Positions 24,566 to 32,914 of a stretch of DNA of 39,269 nt are shown piece by piece. The position numbers were made by a program, and so were the translations under genes. The notes under the pieces are model-generated. The model ran no database searches. It saw only the letters and a list, made by a program, of their open reading frames with translations, and was not told where the DNA came from. The DNA is from Porphyromonas sp. GTDB taxonomy: Bacteria > Bacteroidota > Bacteroidia > Bacteroidales > Porphyromonadaceae. The DNA lies in contig NZ_JAUMXC010000018.1 in assembly GCF_030529325.1 (NCBI RefSeq), positions 1 to 39,269 of the forward strand, given 5' to 3'. Every line of letters starts with the position of its first letter. Positions within the stretch are counted from its first letter, which is position 1.

Positions 24566-25567
24566 TTATTTGATGTGAGGGTTGATAGTATGCCATTGAT
24601 CTACAGGAGGAAGTACTCCCATCGCAATAACTTGATCACGAAGGTCTGACAAGTGCTTGTAGCTGCTTTGTAGCTCAGCCATTTCTTCCTCTGTGCCTTT
24701 CACGTCTATATAAGATACTCCATCCTTGGTTATGCTACTTTCCATAGCCATCATTATGTGGTTAAAACCTCCTGTCGATACATAGCATCCTGATGGCCAA
24801 CGGAAAGGCTCGCCACCCATGGCTGCTCTGATCATCTCGATGGATACATAGGCCGGACTCTGAAATGATGAACGTCCGCGGAGTTTGATGATATTTGCAC
24901 CACCTTTGACAACCCTTTCACGGAGAGCATTCCAGTCCTCAGGTGTAAGTTTATCGGTTCCTATGAGAGAGGTTAGGGGAGTCCCATCAATCTTTGCGGA
25001 TGATGCAAATACCGCCATCTGTTCACCATGCCCTCCGTAGGTACGTGTGTTGGTAACCTTACTTTGCTGTATTCCAAAATGCTTAGCAAGCTCACTTTGC
25101 AAACGAGTCGAGTCAAGACCGGCAAGTGTTGTAAGTCGAGAAGGTTCAATCCCAGCATAGAGCATAGTTACAAGCCCTGTGATATCGGCAGGATTAAAGA
25201 TGATGACAACGTGCTTCACATCCGGACAGTAAGCCTTGATATCCTTACCAAGTTGGGCAGCTATCTCAGCGTTTCCCTTGAGGAGGTCTTCTCGAGTCAT
25301 ACCCTCTTTACGCGGAGCTCCTCCGGAAGATACGATATACTTAGCACCGGCAAAAGCTTCCTTTATGTCTGAAGTAAATGTAATGTTAATTCCCTCAAAT
25401 GAACAGTGACGTAGCTCCTCTGCTACCCCTTCTAGCCCATTGGCAAATGGATCATATAGACAGATATTTGGCGTCAAGCGCATCATTGCAGCGGTCTGAG
25501 CCATATTTGAGCCGATCATACCCGCAGCTCCTACGATTGTTAGTTTTTCGTTAGTCAAAAAGTTCAT
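24566..25567 (-). CDS. mdh: Malate dehydrogenase
   Basis: This 333-residue enzyme interconverts malate and oxaloacetate with NAD. It has the Rossmann motif GAAGMIG at residues 13-19, Asp39 at the end of beta 2 for NAD selection, the mobile loop GGAPRKEGMTRED with Arg86 and Arg92 binding the substrate carboxylates, the LDSTR segment with Asp152 and Arg155, and the catalytic His180 in YGGHGEQM. The substrate arginine at the loop marks it as a malate rather than lactate enzyme. In Bacteroidales it serves the reductive branch leading to fumarate and succinate. It is a single-gene unit with its own promoter and terminator. Confidence 0.93.
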   Translation of the reverse strand: MNFLTNEKLTIVGAAGMIGSNMAQTAAMMRLTPNICLYDPFANGLEGVAEELRHCSFEGINITFTSDIKEAFAGAKYIVSSGGAPRKEGMTREDLLKGNAEIAAQLGKDIKAYCPDVKHVVIIFNPADITGLVTMLYAGIEPSRLTTLAGLDSTRLQSELAKHFGIQQSKVTNTRTYGGHGEQMAVFASSAKIDGTPLTSLIGTDKLTPEDWNALRERVVKGGANIIKLRGRSSFQSPAYVSIEMIRAAMGGEPFRWPSGCYVSTGGFNHIMMAMESSITKDGVSYIDVKGTEEEMAELQSSYKHLSDLRDQVIAMGVLPPVDQWHTINPHIK

Positions 25568-25643
25568 ACTCGTTTTAAATGTTTTGAGGGTAAATATTTG
25601 GCATTTGTTTTACGGGAATATTGTATTAAACAACCCCTTGTCG

Positions 25644-25651
25644 CAAAGATA
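25644..25651 (-). promoter_or_regulatory. -7 box for mdh
   Basis: On the minus strand TATCTTTG matches TAnnTTTG, 77 bp before the start. A second TATCTTTG lies at 25702-25709 on the same strand. The spacer 25568-25881 otherwise holds only the gcvT terminator. Confidence 0.5.
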
Positions 25652-25805
25652 ATAACTAAAATCGAATAAGCATTAATGAAATGTTAATTCAGTGTCAACA
25701 TCAAAGATACCTACTAATATTTTGTATATCAGGATGAATTTAAATCTTCTGAATAGGATGCCAACTAAATCTCCATGAGAAGTGTAATGACATCCTCTGA
25801 TCTAT

Positions 25806-25845
25806 CAAAAAAGGGTCATCAATCTTTGGTATAGACTGATGACCC
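25806..25845 (-). terminator. Terminator after gcvT
   Basis: GGGTCATCAATCT at 25813-25825 pairs (one wobble) with 25833-25845 and a run of six to seven T follows on the minus strand. Confidence 0.88.
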
Positions 25846-25881
25846 TCTGAGATATCTAAACTTGTAAGAGATGAGTCGGAC

Positions 25882-26964
25882 TTATTTACGGAATGGTAAC
25901 TTAATGACCTGAGCAGAAAGGGTTTTGTTACGCACTTTAATGCCTATTTTTGTGTCTTCCGTAGTGTAGTTTTTGGGAACATAGCCGAGACCAATGCTCT
26001 TTTTGAGGTATGGAGACATTGTACCGGAAGTAACTATACCTATAACTTTGCCTGCCTCGTCTGTGATTTCATAGCCATGGCGAGCGACCCCTTTGTCAAG
26101 AAGTTCAAAACCAACAAGTCTTCGTTTCAATCCTTCCGCCTTTGTTTGTTCAAGGAGAGCTCGACTTGGGATAGGTTTACCATCAATAAGCTTGGTAACC
26201 CAACCAAGACCTGCTTCAAGAGGATTAGTAGTTTCATCTATATCATTACCATACAAGCAGTAGCCCATTTCTAGGCGTAGAGTATCTCTAGCTCCAAGTC
26301 CTGTAGGAAGGATGCCATACTCTTCACCTGCTTTGAAAAGAGAATCCCATACCATTTGTGGCTCCTTAAGATCTATGAAGTATAGCTCAAATCCACCTGC
26401 TCCGGTATAGCCCGTATTGGAAATGATGGCTTCGATGCCAGCGACTTTTCCAAGGGAGTATGCATAGAAGGGAACTTCATCCAAGTTGACATCTGTAAGC
26501 TTTTGGATTGTAGCTTTAGCCTTAGGCCCTTGAATTGCCAGGATTGAAACTCTTTCAGATCTATTTTCGATCTCTACTCCGTCAATTTTATGCTTGAGCA
26601 TCCATTCGAAGTCCTTCTCTATATTGGCTGCATTGACTGCAAGCATATATTCACCCTCAAAATGATAAAGGATAAAGTCATCCACAATACCTCCCTTATC
26701 GTTAGGCATATAGTTATATTGAGCTTTTCCTACATTGACTTTTGAGATATCGTTGCTACATACGGCTTGTAGATATTCAAGTGCTTTTTCACCTCTAACA
26801 TAGATTGCGCCCATGTGAGAGACATCAAAGACTCCTACATTTTCAATGACATTGTTATGTTCTGGGATAATTCCGGAGTATTCGATAGGCATATTATACC
26901 CTGCAAATGGTGCCATACGAGCTCCTAACTTCTCATGAATTGAAGTAAATGGAGTAGATTTCAT
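25882..26964 (-). CDS. gcvT: Glycine cleavage system T protein (aminomethyltransferase)
   Basis: This 360-residue enzyme transfers the aminomethyl group of glycine to tetrahydrofolate, giving methylene-tetrahydrofolate, ammonia and dihydrolipoyl-H protein. Motifs include [18 protein letters not shown] near the N-terminus, [11 protein letters not shown], the folate-binding [12 protein letters not shown] and the [13 protein letters not shown] segment. It is of family length. The gcvP and gcvH genes are not in the window. It is the last gene of the DUF4827-phosphohexomutase-pepT-gcvT leftward group; the 46-base gap after pepT is consistent with co-transcription. Confidence 0.95.
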   Translation of the reverse strand: MKSTPFTSIHEKLGARMAPFAGYNMPIEYSGIIPEHNNVIENVGVFDVSHMGAIYVRGEKALEYLQAVCSNDISKVNVGKAQYNYMPNDKGGIVDDFILYHFEGEYMLAVNAANIEKDFEWMLKHKIDGVEIENRSERVSILAIQGPKAKATIQKLTDVNLDEVPFYAYSLGKVAGIEAIISNTGYTGAGGFELYFIDLKEPQMVWDSLFKAGEEYGILPTGLGARDTLRLEMGYCLYGNDIDETTNPLEAGLGWVTKLIDGKPIPSRALLEQTKAEGLKRRLVGFELLDKGVARHGYEITDEAGKVIGIVTSGTMSPYLKKSIGLGYVPKNYTTEDTKIGIKVRNKTLSAQVIKLPFRK

Positions 26965-27010
26965 AGTTTGCTTTAAATTATAATTTTGGTTGGTTATACT
27001 GGATTATTTT

Positions 27011-28246
27011 TTATTTTTTGTCAACAGGAAGAGTTGCTATAGCCAATATCACTTCCATCGCCTTGACAAGAGATGGGATAGGGAGATATTCGTAGCGTCC
27101 ATGAAAGTTGTGACCACCTGCAAAGATATTAGGACAAGGTAACCCCATAAATGATAGACGAGCACCATCTGTCCCTCCACGTATTGGTTTAATGTCAGGA
27201 GTCACTCCTACGGACAGCATTGCTTTGGAGGCATGATCTACAATGTACATCTTAGGCTCCACGATTTCTCGCATATTATAATATTGATCTTTGAGTTCAA
27301 CAGAGACAGTTCCCATCCCATAGATTTCATTCATGCGATCTGCTGTTGTTTGGATAGAACTCTTTTTGAGTTCAAATGCCTCTCTGTCATGATCTCTGAG
27401 GATATAAGTAAGTTGTGCTTCTTCGACTGTGCCGGTCATGCCGACTAAGTGATAAAATCCCTCGTAGCCCTCTGTATTTTCAGGTCTTGCTGCAGGTAGG
27501 TAGTTATTGTACTCCATTGCCAAAAGCATGGCATTGACCATTTTATCTTTTGCATAACCCGGGTGTACATTTCGCCCTTTGAACAATAGTTTTGCTCCTG
27601 CAGCATTGAAGTTTTCAAATTCCAATTCTCCAATTTGGCCACCATCAATTGTGTATGCAAATTCTGCTCCGAATTTCTCCACATCAAAGAAGTCTGCACC
27701 TCTTCCTATCTCTTCATCAGGGGTAAAGCCCACTTTGATAGTCCCATGCTTTATTTCCGGGTGATCAACCAAATATTTTATGGCTTGCATGATCGATGCT
27801 ACTCCGGCTTTGTCATCTGCACCGAGAAGGGTGTGACCGTTGGTCACAATGATCTCTTGCCCTTTGTATTGCTCTAATTCAGGGAAAAGAGTCGGGGATA
27901 GGATTATGTTATTTTGCTCGCACAATAGAATATCACCGCCCTTGTAATCTACGATCTTTGGGTCTCTGGCTCCATTCATGTCTGGAGCAGTATCCATGTG
28001 TGCTATGAATCCAATGGTCGGACGAGGTTCATCTGTATTGGCGGGCAGAGTTGCCATAAGGTAGCATTTCTCGTCTAGTGAAATATCCTGGAGCCCAAGT
28101 TCATTTAACTCATCAAAGAGAACTTTTGCAAGGTCAAATTGTATAGCTGTACTTGGAACTGTCTGTGATGTTTCGTCAGATTTTGTATCGATGCTGATAT
28201 ATCTTAGAAATCTTTCAACAATCGGATGTGTGCGATTTGCTTCCAT
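27011..28246 (-). CDS. pepT: Peptidase T (tripeptide aminopeptidase)
   Basis: This 411-residue M20B metallopeptidase removes the N-terminal residue from tripeptides. The zinc site is visible as HMDTAPD, then [10 protein letters not shown] with the bridging Asp, the general-base Glu in [14 protein letters not shown], Asp in [13 protein letters not shown], and the C-terminal [15 protein letters not shown] histidine. It is of family length. In asaccharolytic Bacteroidales this fits peptide fermentation. It lies 18 bases downstream of the phosphohexomutase gene. Confidence 0.95.
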   Translation of the reverse strand: MEANRTHPIVERFLRYISIDTKSDETSQTVPSTAIQFDLAKVLFDELNELGLQDISLDEKCYLMATLPANTDEPRPTIGFIAHMDTAPDMNGARDPKIVDYKGGDILLCEQNNIILSPTLFPELEQYKGQEIIVTNGHTLLGADDKAGVASIMQAIKYLVDHPEIKHGTIKVGFTPDEEIGRGADFFDVEKFGAEFAYTIDGGQIGELEFENFNAAGAKLLFKGRNVHPGYAKDKMVNAMLLAMEYNNYLPAARPENTEGYEGFYHLVGMTGTVEEAQLTYILRDHDREAFELKKSSIQTTADRMNEIYGMGTVSVELKDQYYNMREIVEPKMYIVDHASKAMLSVGVTPDIKPIRGGTDGARLSFMGLPCPNIFAGGHNFHGRYEYLPIPSLVKAMEVILAIATLPVDKK

Positions 28247-28264
28247 AATAAATACCTAGTGTGA

Positions 28265-29662
28265 TTATTTGTTAGTGACAGACTCTGCTTTTATTCTTTG
28301 AATTATCTCTTCCGCAATCTCTTCGGCTTCATTCGAGGTGGGAGCCTCGGAATAAACCCTTATTATGGGTTCTGTATTACTTCTTCTGAGATGTACCCAT
28401 TTGTCGGGAAAGTCTATCTTTACTCCATCTATCGTTGTGATCTCATTGCCTGCATAGATATCTTGCATCGTCAGCAGTATCTTGTCAATGTCAAGAGATG
28501 GGCTCAGCTCCACTTTTTTCTTCGCCATAGCATACTTCGGGAGGCGAGCAAGTAACTGAGTCGGGGCAAGGCGCTTCTGTGCCATTATTGTAAGATAGAG
28601 AGCTATTCCCACGAGAGCATCCCGTCCGTAGTGGAGGGCTGGCAGTATGATACCTCCGTTGCCTTCCCCTCCTATGAGGGCGTTCTCCTCTTTCATCTTT
28701 TGTACAACATTAACTTCTCCGACAGGTGCTGCAAAGTATCGTCCCCCGTGAGCTTGAGTAACATCTCTTAAAGCTCTTGAAGAACTAAGATTTGAGACTG
28801 TGGTAGCTCCTGGATGCTGCTCCAGAAGATAGTCTGCTATGCAAACCAAAGTATTTTCCTCTCCAAACATTGATCCATCTTCACATACTATTGCGAGGCG
28901 GTCAACATCCGGATCTACGGAAAAACCCACATTGGCTCTATTATTTACAACGGCATTGGATAAGTCTTCTAGATGCTCAGGAAGAGGTTCTGGATTGTGA
29001 GCAAAATCTCCACTAAGATCACCGTGAATCAAATTGATCTTGTTTACCCCCAAGGCTTCTAATAGTTTTGGGACAATCACGGATCCTACAGAGTTGATGC
29101 AGTCGACAACGACAGAAATGTTAGAGTTTTTGATTGCTTGAACATCTATTTCCGGAAGAGATAAGATTGCGTCGATATGCTCTTGTGCAAAATCTTTTTT
29201 GATATATTGTCCCAGCTTATCGACAGAGGCATACTCAAATTCTTTTGACTGGCTGATCGAAAGAATTTCCTCTCCCGCTTTTGCATCCAAAAACTCTCCC
29301 TTATGATTTAGCAGTTTAAGAGCATTCCACTGTTTGGGATTATGACTTGCCGTGATGATTATACCTCCATCTGCCCCCTCATGAGTTACTGCCATCTCTG
29401 TGGTGGGTGTCGTCGCATAGTCGAGATCTATGACATCCAGCCCCATAGCACGTAAACTGCTAATGACAATGCCTTTTACGATATCTCCGGACATTCGGGC
29501 ATCCCGACCAACTACCACTTTCCCCGCACCTATAGGGGAGCTTTTCTTGATATATGCGGCAAAAGCCGATGTAAACTCCGATATATTTATGGGATTTAGT
29601 CCGGAATCAATGCCACCGCCAATAGTCCCCCTTATACCAGAAATAGAACTTATTAAGCTCAT
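28265..29662 (-). CDS. glmM: Phosphoglucosamine mutase/phosphomannomutase family enzyme
   Basis: This 465-residue alpha-D-phosphohexomutase shifts phosphate between the 6 and 1 positions of a hexosamine or hexose. The phosphoserine loop is TASHNPKQWNALKL, the metal site is DPDVDRLAIV, the sugar-binding loop is GEGNGGIILP, and the phosphate-binding loop is RRSNTEPIIRVY. The opening ISGIRGTIGG is also family-typical. GlmM is the likely specific role (UDP-GlcNAc synthesis), but phosphomannomutase cannot be excluded from sequence. It follows the DUF4827 gene by 14 bases, a linkage common in Bacteroidales. Confidence 0.88.
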   Translation of the reverse strand: MSLISSISGIRGTIGGGIDSGLNPINISEFTSAFAAYIKKSSPIGAGKVVVGRDARMSGDIVKGIVISSLRAMGLDVIDLDYATTPTTEMAVTHEGADGGIIITASHNPKQWNALKLLNHKGEFLDAKAGEEILSISQSKEFEYASVDKLGQYIKKDFAQEHIDAILSLPEIDVQAIKNSNISVVVDCINSVGSVIVPKLLEALGVNKINLIHGDLSGDFAHNPEPLPEHLEDLSNAVVNNRANVGFSVDPDVDRLAIVCEDGSMFGEENTLVCIADYLLEQHPGATTVSNLSSSRALRDVTQAHGGRYFAAPVGEVNVVQKMKEENALIGGEGNGGIILPALHYGRDALVGIALYLTIMAQKRLAPTQLLARLPKYAMAKKKVELSPSLDIDKILLTMQDIYAGNEITTIDGVKIDFPDKWVHLRRSNTEPIIRVYSEAPTSNEAEEIAEEIIQRIKAESVTNK

Positions 29663-29676
29663 GATGATTGCTACTT

Positions 29677-30276
29677 TTACTTTACAAAGTGATACTCAAT
29701 ACGTTCAAAATATACAGGGATGCCTTGATCACTGGTGAATGGGGGACCTTCTCTGAAAGAAGTAACCATCTGAATAGCAGAGCCATTTCCCACAAACTTA
29801 AGACTGTGGAGCATCGCCGAACACAAGATGCGTTCATTTAATTTTTCATTTTCAGATGCCTGTGGATCAGGAGTGAGTATCTCGGTGTTTTCCTGATAGA
29901 TAAATCTGAGTGGGTGAGTACCTCCGGACTGTGGTGATATTATATCAACTTCAAATTTTTGGCGATCTGACAAACTTCTTGCCATGAATCGTGAGGAAAT
30001 CCTTGTTTTTCCAGATATAGGCTTATCCTTATCTCCAGTGGTAATAACCCTGATATAAACACCCTCCTTTGCTTTTACAAAGACGTTTTCTGGAGTTATT
30101 AATCCTTCAGGAAAGTCTTCTATTACCTTGATATTCTTTTCCTTAAAGAAGGATAAGATTTCCTGATTCTCCCTCTTTATCATGTCTGTATAGGAGATTC
30201 GCTTTTTATCGCAAGATGAAAATAAAAGACAGCCTATGAGGACGGCAGAGAGGATATATATATTCTTTAGATTCAT
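29677..30276 (-). CDS. DUF4827 lipoprotein
   Basis: This 199-residue protein has a lipoprotein signal: hydrophobic residues from about 5 to 17 and lipobox LFSSC, followed by charged sequence. The body matches the Bacteroidales DUF4827 group, with a central FKBP-like segment (ITTGDKDKPISGKTR), although I see no proline-isomerase catalytic set. I chose the ATG at 30276 instead of the upstream ATG at 30297, because the latter would add a polar extension before the signal peptide. It is the first gene of the operon with the phosphohexomutase. Confidence 0.72.
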   Translation of the reverse strand: MNLKNIYILSAVLIGCLLFSSCDKKRISYTDMIKRENQEILSFFKEKNIKVIEDFPEGLITPENVFVKAKEGVYIRVITTGDKDKPISGKTRISSRFMARSLSDRQKFEVDIISPQSGGTHPLRFIYQENTEILTPDPQASENEKLNERILCSAMLHSLKFVGNGSAIQMVTSFREGPPFTSDQGIPVYFERIEYHFVK

Positions 30277-30319
30277 AGTGTTGGATAGATTACACATGTG
30301 GTATTGTTATAAACTACCA

Positions 30320-30327
30320 CAAAAGTA
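30320..30327 (-). promoter_or_regulatory. -7 box for the DUF4827 operon
   Basis: On the minus strand TACTTTTG matches TAnnTTTG, 44 bp upstream of the start at 30276. Confidence 0.45.
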
Positions 30328-30507
30328 GCTTTTTTCTATGAGTTATTCAATTATAATGAGAAACCCTCATAACTTTTCGTTGCTACACTTATAAGGTATG
30401 TTATATGGAGACTCATTATTTCAAACTCCCCATATCAAAAGCCTCCATCATTTTTTAGGAATGAATTGCTTGCCGATGCAATATATTTACCTCTCTATCA
30501 ATTAGGC

Positions 30508-30669
30508 GATTAACCTTTTAATCGGTACAAATTCCCCTCAAATAAATGGGGAAACAGTTTTATCTCACTGTTTTATAAGGATTTACATACTTGTGCCGCG
30601 TGACCTGGCTATCAGTCTTTCAATCTTCTTTTGGGTGTTGCACTCTATAAATCAATAGATTACAACACC
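30508..30669. other. Cluster of hairpins in a gene-free spacer
   Basis: Four inverted repeats lie within 160 bases: GATTAA/TTAATC (30508-30523), TTCCCC/GGGGAA (30532-30553), AAACAGT/ACTGTTT (30552-30573, sharing two bases with the previous one) and GGTGTTG/CAACACC at about 30634-30669. The spacer 30328-31008 contains no gene that I can support. On the minus strand a TACTTTTG box at 30701-30708 could direct a short transcript through the cluster. The region separates housekeeping genes from the defence genes. Confidence 0.4.
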
Positions 30670-30833
30670 TCCCATTTGTACTTAGCACGCTTGCTCACTG
30701 CAAAAGTACCCATTTCGGAGCATATTAAGGCAAAATAATGCAGGGAAAATATTATAATAGTCCCTATTGGATATAATTCCTTATTTCTCTGAAATAATAC
30801 CCCCGAAAAGGGGTATAATAAATTTATTTTCCA

Positions 30834-30841
30834 TATATTTG
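30834..30841 (+). promoter_or_regulatory. -7 box upstream of hipB
   Basis: TATATTTG matches TAnnTTTG. The operator-like repeats at 30914-30986 lie between it and the hipB start, so a repressor bound there would block transcription. Another promoter closer to hipB cannot be excluded. A separate hairpin (ATACCCC/GGGGTAT at about 30798-30819) lies just upstream. Confidence 0.4.
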
Positions 30842-30913
30842 CCACTGATAAGGTATATAATGACTTTAAGAAGTGTACGGTGCACAATGACATGCCTGGA
30901 ATATATACTCAAA

Positions 30914-30986
30914 AGAGGCATTTCGTGTACATGTTTGTAGAACGTGTACATAAAAAGGGCGTTTCATGTACATATTCAGAACGTGG
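30914..30986 (+). promoter_or_regulatory. Iterated operator-like repeats upstream of hipB
   Basis: The 9-mer CGTGTACAT occurs at 30924-30932 and 30943-30951, and CATGTACAT at 30965-30973, each with a TGTACA or GTACAT core. A longer imperfect direct repeat links 30914-30946 and 30955-30985 (about 41-base period). The spacing of about two helical turns suggests cooperative binding of a dimeric HTH repressor, most simply the HipB encoded next, by analogy with E. coli HipB autoregulation. Confidence 0.55.
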
Positions 30987-31008
30987 GACTTCAAGTAATT
31001 GATATAAG

Positions 31009-31233
31009 ATGGTAGCGAAGACAATCATAGCGCAGTACGTGAAAGAGATGCGCAAGAAATATAAATTGACACAGGTAGACCTCTCTGAGAAAGCAGGAGT
31101 GGGGCTACGTTTCGTTCGTGAACTGGAGCAGGGGAAAACTACGCTTCGCATCGATAAAGTCAATAAAGTATTCGAACTCTTTGGCTCAGAGTGCGGTCCC
31201 GTGCCGATAAAACGAGTAGGAGATGATGTATGA
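31009..31233 (+). CDS. hipB: XRE-family HTH protein (HipB-like antitoxin/repressor)
   Basis: This 74-residue protein is a Cro/cI-type helix-turn-helix: LTQVDLSEKAGVGLRFVREL followed by EQGKTTLRIDKVNKVF. It is shorter than E. coli HipB (88 residues) and ends just after the helical domain. Its stop overlaps the start of the next gene by four bases (ATGA). It should repress the operon and help neutralise the kinase, as HipB does in HipBA and HipBST systems. Confidence 0.85.
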   Translation: MVAKTIIAQYVKEMRKKYKLTQVDLSEKAGVGLRFVRELEQGKTTLRIDKVNKVFELFGSECGPVPIKRVGDDV

Positions 31234-31565
31234 AGCAGGCTATTGTTTATTGGAAGACATTTAAGACTGGGATTCTCACAGAAAGTGATGAGGGCTATTC
31301 CTTTGCTTACGACAAGAACTATCTGACTATGCCCGAAGCTCAAGGTATAAGCCTAACAATGCCTTTGCGAGAAGAGCCTTTCCAAAGTAATGCTCTTCAT
31401 CCATTCTTTGATGGACTTATCCCAGAGGGATGGCTTTTAGATATAGCTCAAAAGAATTGGAAAATAGATGCAAGGGATCGTATGGCGTTATTGTTGGCTT
31501 GTTGCCGAGACTGTATTGGGGCGGTAAGTATTGAACCTCTAAATACGGCTGAAGATGAAGAATAG
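31230..31565 (+). CDS. hipS: HipS-like protein (HipA N-terminal domain only)
   Basis: This 111-residue protein corresponds to the N-terminal subdomain of HipA: AIVYWKTFKTGILTES, the SLTMPLREEPFQSNALHPFF strand-turn region, and FDGLIPEGWLLDIAQ, ending DCIGAVSIEP. It carries no kinase residues. In the E. coli O127 HipBST system the equivalent small protein HipS is the antitoxin that neutralises HipT. Here the same gene order and ATGA coupling occur. The 111 and 312 residue pair equals one HipA in length, so an ancestral split is likely. The antitoxin role is inferred. Confidence 0.8.
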   Translation: MKQAIVYWKTFKTGILTESDEGYSFAYDKNYLTMPEAQGISLTMPLREEPFQSNALHPFFDGLIPEGWLLDIAQKNWKIDARDRMALLLACCRDCIGAVSIEPLNTAEDEE

Positions 31566-32493
31566 ATGCCTATACTGCTACGAACCTTTGGTTGATGGAG
31601 AGGTGGATTACCATGCAAAGTGTTGTCGTAAATTGTTTGGAACAAACCAAGCACCGATATTACCTTATACAAGTAGTGAGATACGAGCATTGGCTGACGA
31701 GGTTGTTCGTTCGCAGACCACAGTGACAGGAGTACAACCCAAGCTATCTCTTGACTTTGAGCAGATGAGCAATTCCCCAAAGCGATTTACCATCGTGGGC
31801 TTGTGGGGAAGGTTTATTCTTAAACCTCAAACAGAGCATTATCCGCATCTCCCCGAGCTGGAGGATGTATCGATGCACCTTGCTGAGATTGCCAAGATAG
31901 AGACAGTTCCTCATGGACTGATGAGATTCAGCGATGGCGAACTATGCTATATCACTCGTCGCATAGACCGAACAGGGCAAGGGGAAAAGCTCCCAATGGA
32001 AGATATGTGTCAGTTGTCAGAGCGTTTAACGGAGTATAAATACAAAGGCTCACACGAGCAGATAGCCAAGCTGATCTCCAAGTATAGCTCTGTGCCGAAA
32101 CTTGATCTTGTCAAGTACTGGGAGCAGGTACTCTTTTCGTGGCTGATAGGTAATGCCGATATGCACCTCAAGAATTACTCGCTCTATGCTCCAGTGGGGA
32201 ACGAATATCAACTCACTCCAGCCTATGACCTGCTGTCTACAGCACTTGTTATTCCTGAGGATACAGAAGAATTGGCACTGACCCTCTGTGGCAAAAAGCG
32301 CAAACTCACTCGCCAACACTTCCTCGAAGCGATGACAGCCTCTGGACTGGATGATAAAGTGTGCGACAACATCTTCGCTCGCTTCCAACACATCCTCCCC
32401 GAATGGGAAACCTGCATCCTCCAGAGCTTCCTTCCTAGGGAGATGCAGAGACAATACATCGAATTCATTCTCCTCAAATTCTCTCAAATCTAA
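31555..32493 (+). CDS. hipT: HipT-like serine/threonine kinase toxin
   Basis: This 312-residue protein holds the HipA kinase core. The glycine-rich loop TGVQPKLSL is at 58-66, Lys90 in RFILKPQ binds ATP, the catalytic loop is GNADMHLKN with Asp202 and Asn207, and the metal-binding Asp is D225 in LTPAYDLLST. All key residues are present, so the kinase should be active. An N-terminal cysteine/histidine cluster (C5, C8, H20, C23, C24 in CLYCYEPLVDGEVDYHAKCC) looks like a zinc ribbon, absent from E. coli HipA. It overlaps hipS by 11 bases. HipA family members phosphorylate aminoacyl-tRNA synthetases (GltX for HipA, TrpS for HipT); the target here is unknown. Confidence 0.85.
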   Translation: MKNRCLYCYEPLVDGEVDYHAKCCRKLFGTNQAPILPYTSSEIRALADEVVRSQTTVTGVQPKLSLDFEQMSNSPKRFTIVGLWGRFILKPQTEHYPHLPELEDVSMHLAEIAKIETVPHGLMRFSDGELCYITRRIDRTGQGEKLPMEDMCQLSERLTEYKYKGSHEQIAKLISKYSSVPKLDLVKYWEQVLFSWLIGNADMHLKNYSLYAPVGNEYQLTPAYDLLSTALVIPEDTEELALTLCGKKRKLTRQHFLEAMTASGLDDKVCDNIFARFQHILPEWETCILQSFLPREMQRQYIEFILLKFSQI

Positions 32494-32562
32494 TATTGCC
32501 TCAAAGCATATATCAGATTGAATAAATCGGTATATTTACATCTCATATGATAGATTGAGTGT

Positions 32563-32883
32563 ATGCCAAAGAATACAATGGGAACGAAACTCCCTCGGAA
32601 ACTGGAGCAAAAAATGCAGATTGTCGGTGAGCAGATCAAGCTTGCCCGACTGCGTCGTAATCTAAGCATCGCTCAGATTGCTGAGCGAGCGACCTGTTCG
32701 CCTTTAACTGTCGGTCGCATCGAGAAAGGTTCGCCAACAGTGGCGATAGGCATCTACGCACGAGTGCTCTATGCCCTCCAACTCGAGGATGACTTACTTC
32801 ACCTAGCGGGTGCAGACGAACTCGGTCGTCGCCTGCAAGACCTCTCCCTAATCAATCGCCGTCGTGCTAGCAAGAAAATATAG
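32563..32883 (+). CDS. XRE-family transcriptional regulator
   Basis: This 106-residue protein has a helix-turn-helix at about residues 22-75: IKLARLRRNLSIAQIAERAT, CSPLTVGRIEKGSPTVAIGI, then a C-terminal basic tail (NRRRASKK). It looks like the HipB-type regulators often found beside HipA, so it could have been acquired with the upstream operon. It lies 69 bases after hipT and 31 bases before hsdR, so it might equally control the restriction locus. I cannot decide which. Confidence 0.75.
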   Translation: MPKNTMGTKLPRKLEQKMQIVGEQIKLARLRRNLSIAQIAERATCSPLTVGRIEKGSPTVAIGIYARVLYALQLEDDLLHLAGADELGRRLQDLSLINRRRASKKI

Positions 32884-32914
32884 AGATATATAATATAGTA
32901 AGTATTTACATGCT

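Noticed and set aside
30634-30669. Possible CRISPR repeat
   Set aside because: The sequence has paired ends (GGTGTTG/CAACACC) like some repeats, but it occurs once, with no spacer-repeat periodicity and no cas genes in the window.
30660-30893. 77-residue minus-strand ORF between the DUF4827 gene and hipB
   Set aside because: It is mixed, low-complexity hydrophobic sequence in an AT-rich spacer, overlaps the promoter area of hipB, and only its last ~15 residues look protein-like. No family is recognised.
32050-32487. 145-residue minus-strand ORF inside hipT
   Set aside because: It is a shadow of the hipT kinase frame, whose motifs are intact.
31230-32493. hipA broken by a frameshift
   Set aside because: The two frames overlap by 11 bases with a proper ATG for the second, all kinase residues are present, and a split HipS/HipT arrangement is known, so a natural split is favoured over damage.
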